Below, one piece after another: positions 14,149 to 46,420 of a stretch of 64,000 bases of DNA. The DNA is taken from NCBI RefSeq assembly GCF_019175285.1, contig NC_056526.1, positions 120,188,362-120,252,361 of the forward strand. The letters are read 5' to 3'. Position 1 is the stretch's first letter, and every line of letters starts with the position of its first letter. The translations under genes were made by a program, and so were the position numbers. The notes under the pieces are model-generated. The model worked only from the letters and a program-made list of their open reading frames with translations. It was not told where the DNA came from and did not search any database. This DNA is from Sceloporus undulatus. Its lineage: Eukaryota; Chordata; Lepidosauria; Squamata; Phrynosomatidae.

Positions 14149-14250
14149 AGCAAAGGGGTAATGCCTGTGAAAGGGTTATTCTGGCAAAGAGATTCTGCTG
14201 GCAAAGGGGTCATGCGGCAAAGAGGTTGTGCAGACAAAGTGGTCATGCCA
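14149..14250 (+). repeat. Imperfect minisatellite, about 21-bp unit
   Basis: Degenerate units of the form 'tggcaaaggggtcatgc' recur about five times (tagcaaaggggtaatgcc, ctggcaaagagattctgc, tggcaaaggggtcatgc, ggcaaagaggttgtgc, agacaaagtggtcatgcc). Confidence 0.55.
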
Positions 14251-14299
14251 GTGAATTATGGCCCCAAAGCACAAGAGTTGTGATGCTGGCAATCCAGAT

Positions 14300-15205
14300 A
14301 AGCCAGTGAAGTGCTTTCTTTAAGTGAGAAGATGCACGTTCTGGACTTGATTAGGAAAGAAAAAAATGTGTTTTGAGGCCACTAAGTTCTATGGTAAGAA
14401 CAAAGCTTTTATCTATGAAATTTTGAAGAGGGGAAAAAGAAAGTCATGGCAGTTTTGCTGTAGCATCTCAAACTGCAACATTTGCATTCTAAGTGCATGA
14501 TAAGTCCATGATAAAAATTGAGAAGGCCTTAAATTTGTGGAAGACATTAACAGAAAATATATTCTCATTGATGTCAAGGTGTTGTTCCAGAAAGCATTAA
14601 GCCAGCATGAAGACTTCATCAGGGCATTGCCTGAAACAAGTGCTACATTCTAAGTAAGGAATGGTTGTAAAGATTTAGCAATAGGCAAATGTCAAATTGA
14701 CCAGAGAGGCTACATCTGCAAAGGAGAAGCTGCTGTCAAATTTCCAAAAGATTTTAAGAAATTGGTTAAAGAGAAACCATGTCATCCAAAGCAGATAAAA
14801 CCAGGCTATTTTAGAAAATAATGCCAATAAAACCTACATTCATAAAACAACAAAAGTGGCACTGGGGCATAAAACATCGAAGGGTAGATTAAGTCTGGTC
14901 CTATGTGGCAACTCTGCAGGGCGTATGATAAAGCCAGGTGTAGCATACCAGTCAAAGAACACATGCACTTTTAAAAACAAAAACAAGTTTTTTCTTCCCA
15001 TGTTTTGGTAGCGTAATAAGAAACTGTAGGTCACCGCCATCTCGTTTACCAAATGGTTTCACCCCAGAAGTGAAAAAAATGAGGTGGTATTAGGAATAGT
15101 CCTGGCCTGATAACACTAAACTTGTCTCTGCCATGTACGCATTAAATGCCCTAATGGACTGAAGAAATCTTACTGCCTGAGACAGGGCAATAAATGATAC
15201 CCTCC
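14300..15205 (+). pseudogene. Tigger (pogo/Tc1-mariner) transposase relic
   Basis: Conceptual plus-strand translation, with stops and frameshifts, shows pogo-type transposase blocks in order: VLDLIRKEKN then TKFYGKNKAFIYEI (helix-turn-helix), FVEDINRKYILIDVKVLFQK, HEDFIRALPETS, AAVKFPKDFKKLVKEKPCHP, and later LCGNSAG, KPGVAYQSKNTCTFKNKNK. These match the order in mammalian Tigger-derived proteins. The catalytic domain is incomplete and the copy is dead. A CR1 piece follows directly. Confidence 0.75.
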
Positions 15206-15227
15206 CTCCAATTCAAACAACTAATAT

Positions 15228-15686
15228 TAAGAAACTGGGGCATGTCCAAAGGAGGGCAACTAAAATGGTGAAGGAACTGGAAACCATGCCCTATGAGGAA
15301 CAACTTGGGGAGCTGGGGATGTTTAGCCTGGAGAAGAGAAGGTTAAGAGGTGATATGATAGCCCTGTTTAAATATTTGAAGGGATGTCATATTGAGGAGG
15401 GAGCAAGCTTGTTTTCTGTCACTCCAGAGACTAAGACCCAGAACAATGGATGCAAGCTACAGGAAAAGAGATTCCACCTCAACATTAGGAGGAATTTCCT
15501 GGCAGTAAGGGCTGTTCGACAGTGGAATACACTCCCTTGGAGTGTAGTGGAGTCTCCTTCCCTGGAGGTCTTCAAACAGAGGCTGGATGGCCATCTGTCG
15601 GGGATGCTTTGATTGAGAGTTCCTGCATGGCAGGGGGTCGGACTGGATGGCCCTTGTGGTCTCTTCCAACTCTATGATTCTATGAA
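15228..15686 (+). mobile_element. CR1 LINE 3' fragment with ORF2 C-terminus
   Basis: The C-terminal part of CR1 ORF2 is still open to TGA at 15613 (EKRRLRGDMIALFKYLKG, RRNFLAVRAVRQWNTLPW, VVESPSLEVFKQRLDGHL). It is followed by the short 3' UTR ending in CR1-type 'ctatgattctatga' repeats. It is strongly 5'-truncated. Confidence 0.9.
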
Positions 15687-16106
15687 ATCCAAGCACATGA
15701 GGAAGGAAAACCCACAAGCAGCTCCCCCTGTCTCTAGCAGTGGAAGTACAATCATGAGAAGTTAAATATCTACTAAAGTACTGCCCTTTTATGACACTCA
15801 AGATCTGCTGCCTAAGGTAGTTGCCTCACTCTGCCTAACTAGGGCTAGTCATGTCTTCATGATTTTATTTTAACTCCCAGAACTGCCCAGCCAGCATGCC
15901 CTCTGGCCACTCAGGGTCAAACTAGACAGTAAGAAAAATGCATATTCCTAAGGATTAATTTTCCCCCATAGTTTATGATAATGTAGTGTTCTAAACTATC
16001 CTGAGCCCAGCCAGCATGACCAGGCCTCAAAATGATGAGAAGTATAGTGGTAGAAAATTAGGGAAAACTGTTTTAGCAGATCATGAGCCATGTTGGTCCA
16101 AATTAG

Positions 16107-36723
<20,617 letters not shown>

Positions 36724-37147
36724 ATTATGCTGTGATTCCTCCACCCAATCAACCCAAACACCTTTTCTCCTTTCCTCAGTTTTGCCAACCTTAAGGACTA
36801 CAGTAGCCACAATGCTACATGTTCAAAGTACAGTATTCAGCCATTCAGTGGATTAGGGTGTTCTTTTAACCACATCCAAAAGTTATTCCATGTTTACTTC
36901 ATAAAGACAGTATCTATCTGAACATACTACTATTCTTTTAGATCTGCTTTCAGAGAGCGACGACGTTGAAGACGTAAGTGCTATTCTTCGGTTAATTTTA
37001 AGATTATTTCTGGTAATCTTTCCTTTCTTTTTTCTTAACATTTAAACTTAGAAGTTATTTGTTCCCCTTTTTCATGAAGTTTATTGGTATTTCACTGCAT
37101 TATGAAAAATATGAAGTTGAACAGACTCCAGTTATTCCCCAATATAT

Positions 37148-37225
37148 GACAGCTGCAATTCTATGCACATTTACTGGAAGTGAGTCCCATTGATAAGAGT
37201 AGAACCTACTTCTGTGTAGACATAC
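37148..37225. mobile_element. Short palindromic miniature element
   Basis: A 78-bp near-palindrome runs from 'tgcaattctatgcacattta' to 'tacataggattgtgctgg', with the central pair 'agtgagtcccatt' / 'agaacctacttct'. Scraps of the same family occur near 22070, 41720, 42900 and 58950. Confidence 0.6.
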
Positions 37226-38190
37226 ATAGGATTGTGCTGGAATCTTTATGGTAAATGATCTTTCAGCACAAGAGATGATTTTACAGTCCGAAAAAAGTAT
37301 GGAAGCTTATATGGAGACTTTTGATAGGGCAAAGTTAGGGCTTCAGTGTCTAATCATAGATTTTAAAACATTTTTAGAAATTAAAAGGGTACCCCTGATG
37401 AATCCAATAGCCTGTGTTTTAAAAAATGTGGATGATTTTATGTACATGTCCTTGCAAGAATTCCAAATGATAGAAAGCATGTACAAAGAAGCTTAACCTT
37501 CTTTCACATATAGAAGCGAATGCCTCTCCCCAATGGTGCCTAGTGCAATGTGCACATTAATATCAAAAAACAAAATATGCTTTCACTTTTCTTTAAAAAT
37601 GCTGCTTTGCTTGTAAGAAAATGTGTGCTGGTTTAATCAATAACGTATTAAAACCCCATGTAGTTTGAGCAGCCAAGATTTCTGTAAGCAGGCGAAATCT
37701 AGACAGAACAAATTACATTATATGCACATTCTTAAAACAGGAGCCACTAGCTGGTTTATTGTAGAAGTGAAAATGGAACTGAGACAAAAAGCAGAGGTCT
37801 CCCAGAGAAAAAGAAAAGGGGCTTTAGCACTCAGTAGCTAGCAGCCATAGAAGGGCTGTTTGGAATCATGAACATAGCAGGATTGGATATTAAACCCTTC
37901 TTCCTGCAGTTCTGATCTAGACATTTTTCCCTATTTGCCTTTAGAGACGGGTGGAGTTCCATTTTTTATTAATGAGAGCTTCTTACAGAAATAGCAGATA
38001 TCTGGGGAGGGGAGCAAATTGCATCAAGACCATAATGGGAATCCTAGTCAGACTCTTCCCTCACTTATGAACTGTTGTTTCATAAGAAGAAGAAGGAAGA
38101 GGAAACATGCATGAGCACATCATGTGATATCATATCTGCTTTAACCTTTGCGGGCTAGATATGCTCACACAGAGGGATGAATTGTGACAT

Positions 38191-38350
38191 CAGGGACGTA
38201 GCCAGGATTTTGGGAAGGAGGGGTCCAGACAGAGTGCCACTATTATAATGGAGCATGGGCGCAGCAGTGCGGTGGCACACAGCATTCATTGTATCTATCA
38301 GAAGGGGATCCTGATCCCCTGGACCCCCCCCCCCCTTGGCTACACCCCTG
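38191..38350. mobile_element. Miniature element with CAGGGRCGTAGCCA termini
   Basis: The left end CAGGGACGTAGCCAGG pairs with the right end, whose reverse complement is CAGGGGTGTAGCCAAGG. A C-rich tract lies near the right end. At 160 bp it is too short to code. Confidence 0.7.
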
Positions 38351-39931
38351 GTGATGTCTCTGACATAATACCAGAGGAATGGAATACCTCTGGCGTTATA
38401 GCTTCCATAACAATTTCCATAGCCTGGGCTTGGAGCAATCCAGGATACATAAAGGGGAACATATAGAGAATACACTGACATTGATTCACCTCCCACAGTT
38501 TTGGATCTACTTCCACTGTAGCTGTGCAAAGCCTTCCTAGAATTTGGAAGACAGGGAATCAGTTTAATTAGGACAATGAGGTGTGGCCAGAGACCAAAAG
38601 ATGTGAGTTACATTAATGGTGTAGTGCATATTTATTAACTTCAGTTATAATAACAAAAAATATAATAACAAAAAAATCAATCTGTATGTAGTGAGGTTGT
38701 GTCCATTAGAGGGGCATTACTTGATCCATGATTATGGTATTTCGATGACAGGACAAAAACTATAAAATTATAATACCAAGGTGGCATTCCCCCAGTGAAA
38801 TCTTGCATACAGATGCATTGTTCTGTATGATGCTCTCATGGTTTTAGAGACAACGGTGCCTCATTGTAACCTCTTCTATCATTATCTCCTGGCAATAAGT
38901 ATTTTGCTTCACTAAAGTCCTCTTTATAGGTGGCATAGTTACAGGTAGGCTCAGACAGCATCTGTTCCCCTTCCTTGCTAGGAAACTATTAGGTTTTAGG
39001 GTTTTCTCTTAGCTTCACCAAGACAATAATCTAAAGAAACTTGATGTATTCCCATTCCTGATGGTAAACAGGTATAATTCAGATCAATATCTTTGTAGAA
39101 GCCATTTGTGTCCTATGCCAAGCCCTTGGGCAAGGGCTGAATGGAAATACTGAGGTTTTTTGCAAAGAAAGTTTACATAACAAGTAGGTAAAAAGACCCG
39201 ACATTTCCATATACTGCACTAAGGTCAGCTGGTTATAAACCCTTTAACAAAAATGATTAAAACAGGATATGTTAACACATTAACCATCATCTACACCATT
39301 AGTGTGTGATAGCAAATTCATCTGCATACAACAGAAACATGAATATATCATTATGTAGAATCCGTGCAAACATATACATATATATGCATATACATCAACA
39401 CACAACAAAATGTTCACAGCTTTTTTAGGTGGAACTGGACACATAAATGTACACACAAAATGATACATGCATGTGCAACTTTTCACACCTAACATGTTAT
39501 ATGCAGTGGGATACAATGATTCACCAGATCCAAAAAAATTATCAGTTTACTGAATGCAAGACCCAGTTCTGGTCAGTGATTAGGCATCAGTTTCACTTTG
39601 TCTCAGAGTACTGTCTTATATTGAAAGTTAGCATTTATCAAATTCAGTAATTGAAAACTAAGATGCTAACAGTATAAGGTCAATACTATGTGCTTGTCCT
39701 TCCATCCTTAGAATAATCTCTATCTTTTTCTCTTAGTTTGCAAAAGTACAGTATCTAAGCAACTGCAAATGAACATATTAGCTCAAATTACTTCACGGAA
39801 TATCATTTGTAGGGCTGAAACAGAAGAATGCATACACACAAATTTTCAAGTTTTAATTTCATAATTTCATTAAAAATTAATATTATAATCCCTTACATAT
39901 GAAAATTATCCTCTCAGAAATGCTGATTATA

Positions 39932-40159
39932 CAGTGGGCCCTTGCAATCCACTGGAGTTTCGTGCCAGGCCCCCTTTGTGGATATCAAAATCCGGGGATA
40001 CTATTAAATATAATAGCATAGTAAAATGGTGTCCCTTATATAAAATGGCAAAATCAATACTTACTTTTTGGAATACACACACACACACACATATAGTATT
40101 TTCAATTCATGGGTAGTTGAATCTGTAGATAAAGAGCTCATGGAATGGTGGGCCAACTG
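39932..40159. mobile_element. Tigger-type miniature element (MITE)
   Basis: The element starts CAGTGGGCCCTTGCAATCC and ends GGTGGGCCAACTG, flanked by TA on both sides (39930-39931 and 40160-40161). Internal 'ggatatcaaaatccggggat' and 'gtagttgaatctgtag' match the known Tigger MITE layout. Confidence 0.8.
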
Positions 40160-41257
40160 TATTTTCTGAATGTCACATAGAAAGCCCTACTTTTTAGATG
40201 TCAAGAAGTTAGCCAAAGTTAGTCAAAGAGAAAATGTTGATAGAAATTAAATTAGGAACAACCGTTAATCAGTATAAAAAAAACATACCAAGGTCAAAAT
40301 GCAATAAAAGGGTAAACAATTCATTGGAGAACAAGCAGGGAGAATAATATAGCAGATTTTTAATCATTCTCACATTTTAATTATTTTCTCCAAGTCTCAT
40401 CATTCAAGCTGGGTAGTGAGATGCACAATTTTAAAAATAGTAATTTGCACGTAACCACTATTTATTTCTGTTGACCTTTTCCCCTATGTTCAGACTGGAA
40501 TCATTCTACAAGTAAATATCTTAAAATTTAATTGTGATTAAGCAGTATTAAAATTACAAAAATAGCACGGTTATCTGAGAGTGTGCACACTTACCCAGGC
40601 ATAACTAAGGCACACTGAACATGTGTTAAGATTGCATTACAAGTTGTATTGAAAAGCAATTCTATTCATAAGGTCCATCACAAAGGAAATTAGTCTTTTT
40701 GTTGCAAGCTGAAAACATGTAAGAAGGCTATGTATCTGTAAAACAACATTTTAAGATTTATAATTTTAAAATAACAATATACATGTAGCACATGTCATGA
40801 AACCCAGTTTGTATCACAAATACAATAATTTTATTCTCTGTGATACCTTGGAAGTGGCATCCTTGCTGTGTTCCATATGTTTGGCATCACATAGAAATCC
40901 AGTCACTGAAACTACACAAGTAATATTTACATGCCAGGCTTCTACAACTCAGAAGTATGCACTTCTGGCAAGCCAATAATGCAAAAATATGCGCACAAAG
41001 AGTGGCTGGTGACTGCTGTGTCAGTGGTGTGTTGAATCCACGCTGGGGTGTTTTCCAAACTTTAAAATAGCCATTCAAAAGTCTGAACCTATTTTGGAGG
41101 TAGGGTTCATTCCAGCAGATAAGACTAACATGAAACACAAAGTGAACTGACCACACCATGGAAACTACAACTAAACCCACTATGGCAGGTGTCATATTTA
41201 AACTGACTCCAGAAGAGTTATGCTTTTTGAATGTGACTACATTTAAAATATAGTATA

Positions 41258-41613
41258 GTCAGCCCTCCACATTTATAGCTTAGACTGTTGAGGATTTGAG
41301 TATTCAAGGATTTGATTAATAAGTTATCTCAAGGAACCTCTAGCTCCTCCAGTGCAGTCAGTGTCCACCAGAAATTGTGCTGGAGGACCTAGAGATTCCT
41401 GGAAAGAACACCTCTTTAGGCATTCATAGGTCTCCAGAGCAATTCTAAGGTCAGCTTCTGGCAGATGTTGACCACAGAGTTGCACCAAAGGACCTAGAGA
41501 TTCCCAGAGAGGTGTTCTCTCAGGTAAAAAATATAGCTGTTTTTTATTTGCAGTTTTTCCACTTCCATGGGGGCCATGCATCCCTAACTCCAGTGAATGT
41601 GGAAGGCCCACCA
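41258..41613. mobile_element. Tigger-like miniature element
   Basis: Inverted ends 'gtcagccctccacattta' and 'aatgtggaaggcccacca' with TA flanks. It contains an internal near-duplication around 'ggacctagagattcc' (about 41386 and 41490). Confidence 0.6.
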
Positions 41614-43989
41614 TACATGAGAATGTGTATGGTAATTTTTCCTAATTTGAAGAGGGTGTTATTTGTTGTGTTAGAGCTAGTTGGAAGCCACCGTAAGTCA
41701 CCAGCTTTTTATATAATTTAGGCTGCAATCCTTCAGACCCATTCGTGGAAATAAGTCCCAATAAATTGAATAGGTATTTATCAACTGAAAGTGCCTTACC
41801 ATAACAAGAAACAAATATATCATGTTGCACACCTCTTATCTCCCAGGTGGTTTTAGCTGGAAAATTATGGATTTCCATACATTTACACTTTTCAATGGAC
41901 ATTCTGTTAGAGAAACGAGAGCCTTGTTTGGACCAGTACTGTTAGCTGGTGAACCTTTATCCTGGTCTAAGTCACTAGATCAAAACTGAAATGAACTAAA
42001 AAAGACATGCTGGAACTGTGATGTCTGAAAAAGGAGATTTTCTCTGACATGGATGATCTTCGTAAAGCCAAGAATTATCGAAACACATCATCATTTTTGC
42101 TGTTGAGGCTTAATAAATTGCAACCCAGCAGCCATCTTACAGTTCCACTGCTTCTCTAAATCGTTCCCAAAATTCCTCAGGCAAAGTTCTGATTACCCAA
42201 TACAATATTCTCTCAACTAAACTCCTTTTCCTCTTTGTCTGTTTAAACATTATCCTAAACCTCTTGATAGCTAAAGAAATACCCAAAGTGCCAAGTGGGA
42301 AATAGAATTTTAAGCTGCTTTTTCAAAAAGTAGCACCAAGGCTGAGCCAAGAGAATTCATTCACATTGTGCCTTTATATACATCCACTTTTGAGTGTATT
42401 CTAAATCCATGAAAAAGAGGAAAGAATCCATGAAAAAACAACATGCTTACAAAAGTGCCTTGTTCATATGAATCTAAATTCAGTTTTCCTTTGAACTGGA
42501 CCAAAATTTTTTAGTGCTCTTGAATCCCATTTGGGGGGAGAAAAGGGGACAGAAATTAGATTAGCAAATAAAACAGTAAAAATGAGAAGTGATGCCCCAA
42601 AGCGTTCTATTGAAAATGAGAAGTGATGCCCATCAAGTGTTCTATTGAAATGTTAAGTAAATTATTTATATTAAGATGTTTAAAAGCTAATTTACTGCCA
42701 TGTGCTGTCAATTTGGAAAGAATCTATACATAGAATACAAGAGAGATGTAATTAAAACATAGCTCTGTAACAAACTAAGCAATGTCAGTATTAATGTTAA
42801 AAATTTACTGATTTACTAAAATTTAAGCTCTAGATCTTTTTGTTTTGTTTTGTTTTTATTATTTATTTTTGAAAAAAAATTGTACAAATAGAAATGAAAT
42901 CACGGCACACTAAGCTCCAATTGTACCTGGCAGGTACTTACTTTTAAGTAAACATGCGTAGGCTTATTCTGCTTATTCTTCTAAAAATGACATTTTCTGG
43001 GATAAATTCTCCCTTCTACAAAGCTGCCTTTGAATCTATCTACTTTTTGGGGACATGGAGATGTATAAATGCATGTGGTCACTGAATTCATGTCAGTCTC
43101 AGTGTATAGACTGCCTATGAAAAACCAATAAGTGGGTTGAAAATAAGGATACGTTAATGAGGATAGCAGGCCAGTTTGAATCACCATTGCCTCCAGCCCT
43201 GTGAAACTGGGGTACATATAATCTTTTGGACAGCAGAATATATTGGAACTACCATATTGCCACAAAATTTTCAGAAGAGCATCCATCCATGACAAACAAT
43301 CTACCAAACTGCATGATTGGTAGAAGTATGGATAGACTTTGCTTGTAAACATAGCTTCAACAAATTATTCCTTCAACCAAGCAGACCCATCTTTCAACAA
43401 AACCAATCTCTGGTTGTAGTTTGTGAAACACAGAAAGGAGTGTGGTCAAACAGCTCAGTTCTTGGATGTCCAACTGCAATTTGAGGAACAAAAGCTTCAT
43501 CCATCACCATTTGGTAGCTGACTCAGTCTTGAAACAGCCCTTTGGCTTATGATCATTGCTCACTGCTCCATGCCCAACTTAACTGCTGGCTGTTTCCACC
43601 AAAACTTTAACACTGAAATCCTTTAGGTATATGCCTTAGAATAAGTTCAACTGAATTTAGCAATACTTGCATCAAAAAGCATAGGACTGAACTGCACAAC
43701 TGCACATCTCCATCCATCTTGCCAAAAAGCAGAAGCAGCATTTTGCTTGGTTGATGAGAGAATCAGTCCCTACCAACAGAGAGACCATAAATAGGGGTGG
43801 AAATTGTGTAACCTTAGGATACTGTTAGACTATGTCCATGGTTCTTCACCACTGGATATGTTGTGTAGGGCTGAGGAGAAGTGCATTGCAGCAATATTGG
43901 GAGGGCCACACTTTGATCATCCTTGATCAAGTCTGTGCATGTATAAGACAGGATGTATAAGACATGGTTTTTAGAAGACAAGGTGAGAA

Positions 43990-44115
43990 ATAAGTAGCCC
44001 TCCAAACATTGTTGGACTACAAATTCCATCAGTACTAGCCAGCACAATCAATGGTGAGGGATGATGGATAATGGAAATTGTCATTCACTAACATCTGGAG
44101 GGCCACAACCCCCTT
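43990..44115. mobile_element. Palindromic hAT-like miniature element
   Basis: Arms 'gccctccaaacattgttgga' and 'aacatctggagggccac' are inverted around a short middle. Confidence 0.6.
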
Positions 44116-45479
44116 TTACAAAACAATGCTGATGTGATCCAGCTGGAACATCCAGTTTATTTAATGTGGCATTTTCTCTGCAAATGTGAAATCATATAAG
44201 TACAAATAATATATTTTTTCAGCTATATTTCTAAGAGAGAGTCTTCATCCTTTCAGAGATAACATGATAGCAAGCTACTTTAGGAATGTTGTACAAAAGC
44301 CATTAGGGCTTCATGTGGCAATTTACCTGATATATAAGCCAGCAAGTTATTTATTTATTTTATTTATACTCAGTTTATCCACATAAAAAGGCAGCTAACA
44401 ATAAAACAGATTAAACACAAAATTTTATTAAAAGATAAAAGGGGGGGAAATCAGTTGGAGCCTCTTCTAACAATGAACGATTTCTAACAACGAACCGAGT
44501 TAACATTTGTAACTGCTTAGCACATAACTTTCATGCATTTATTTAACCACATGTTTGAAATGTCCCATGTTTGAATTTTATTTTTCCTTGAAGAAAAATA
44601 AATATTAAAACTAGGGTAGACAGACAGACGATAGAAGAAGAATTGCTGGCTACATTACTCAATTCCTTTTTATTGCAGTGTAGCAAAGGCAATAATATTA
44701 GCCATTAATGTACCCCATGTGCTCTTTCAGCTACAAATATATTTTTAAAATACAGATATAAAGGCTTTATGAATTAGAGCTGGAATGAGTTACTTTTTGA
44801 AGTACTGTTCCCAGTATCCTCCAGCCAAATGGGAACTGTGGTACAAAACAGTAATTTGTCCAAGCTCCATTTGTGATTCACTAGGCCCACCGGTCATTTT
44901 GGCAACCTATGTGTGTATTCACATGCATGTTACAAAAAAGGTAATTCTCTCCTTGAGAATTTCCTTTCTGGTCAGTGAGAAAGGAGTCCAATTATTACAG
45001 GGATGTTCCATCTCATCTGGGCCCAATAGGCTGGCTTCAGTCTAATTCTTTAAGTAGATCAGCCAGTTGGGCTCTTCACCAAGGTGCTACAGCTTTTAGA
45101 GAGTACCAAGCGGCATAGGACAATCTGAGGTAATAGGTTCAAGATTACCAGAAAGAACAGGGATTAGGGGCACCCTCTCCATCATGACAGGCCCAGTAAA
45201 TGGATCCAATGACTGAAATTCATTGGTAAGTACTGAATTACCAGGTAGAATTACCTGCTGTTATAGAGATTTATAGAAACAGTGAATCCCTGAGTCAGAT
45301 CACCTTTCCTTTCCTTCTATGGTATCAGCACACTCTGCAGGACACATCTGCTAGAGGCTACATGTACCAAGCGAATGTTTTCTGAGGACTAAGCAGCTGC
45401 CCAGAACATTTTCACCAGTGGAACTCTTTCTCTCATAGCTCCTGAGGTAGCTCTGCTTCTAGCCACATAGGCTACCATT

Positions 45480-46420
45480 CCCTCTGGGACTTCCAAGCAA
45501 CTGGATGTGCTGGTCAGAAAAATATACTTTCTGATACACCTAGCCAGGCAAGATCTGGTGGCTCTTTATACCTCAAGAAGGCTCAATAGGCTACAAAGTG
45601 GGCATTGTGGTATATACCGAATACCTGATTTCATAGCATCTGAAAAAGAAAATATGTTCACATACTGTACCTGTTGTTATGTATGCATATATCACTAAAG
45701 GATTCTGGTCTCTTATCTTTATGGGAAATGAATAGGCCCTTCTCTATTGAAATAGGTCCAAGCAGATGTTTAAAGTGTAAGGAACCTGAAGCATATGGCA
45801 CTGACAGGCTTGAAGAGTGGCTTAGACAGAACTCTGAAGCACTACATTGAGTTTCTATGGGGGAACAGGGCTTGTGTGGCCACTGAGGAATCTCGTAATG
45901 TGTAGGTGTGATTTCAGGGTACCTCCATGCAATTGCAGAGACCTGGGCATTTGAGGGCATAAGAACAATTGAAAGGCCATACAGAATTCCAGAATGCCCC
46001 AAACTCTCCTCCTTGAAAGATCTCTTTCCACCGTGATCTTTCTGAAAAACTTGGTAATTGGAGGAAGAGGGGAGAAGTGTACAGAGGACAATCTTGGAGC
46101 ATCTGAACATCAAGGCAACAATGCAAGTGGTGTCTTTTCCTGGTATCTTAAAACATAAATTGCCAATTGACACTGATGTGGGAAGGTGAATGATCAGCAT
46201 CCCCATCTGGCCGACCACTAGACTGAAGTTGTCTGGGTGAAATGACCATCTTCCTGGATCCATACACCTCTTGCTGAGTCAGTACATCAGAGTATTGAGG
46301 AGTTCCTTCAGGCATTCCACAGTGCAGGATTGTGAGACTACCTGAACAGACAATTGAATCCTTTCTCAGGGACTTGGACCATGTCCTGCTTTTGCTTGCA
46401 GGCCTTTATTGCCATCTTGC
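45480..46420 (-). mobile_element. DIRS/Ngaro-like retroelement fossil, broken
   Basis: The minus strand resembles the reverse transcriptase/RNase H part of tyrosine-recombinase retroelements (an LYTSPLFLQLPSF-like block against the family's 'LYAFPPLPLLP'). It is a partial copy with many breaks and no terminal repeats that I could define. It looks old. The family call is moderate. Confidence 0.45.

Noticed and set aside
36931-37010. Possible extra coding stretch after GABRB1 (SESDDVEDV-like)
   Set aside because: It is short, has no acceptor, and lies in the 3' UTR.
42001-42125. Possible hammerhead-like motif (CTGACATGG... ATCGAAAC)
   Set aside because: Spacing and stem do not fit a hammerhead.
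45658-46263. 201-codon minus-strand frame, the longest in the window
   Set aside because: It lies in the retroelement fossil and is in most places not that element's own frame, so it is a chance frame.
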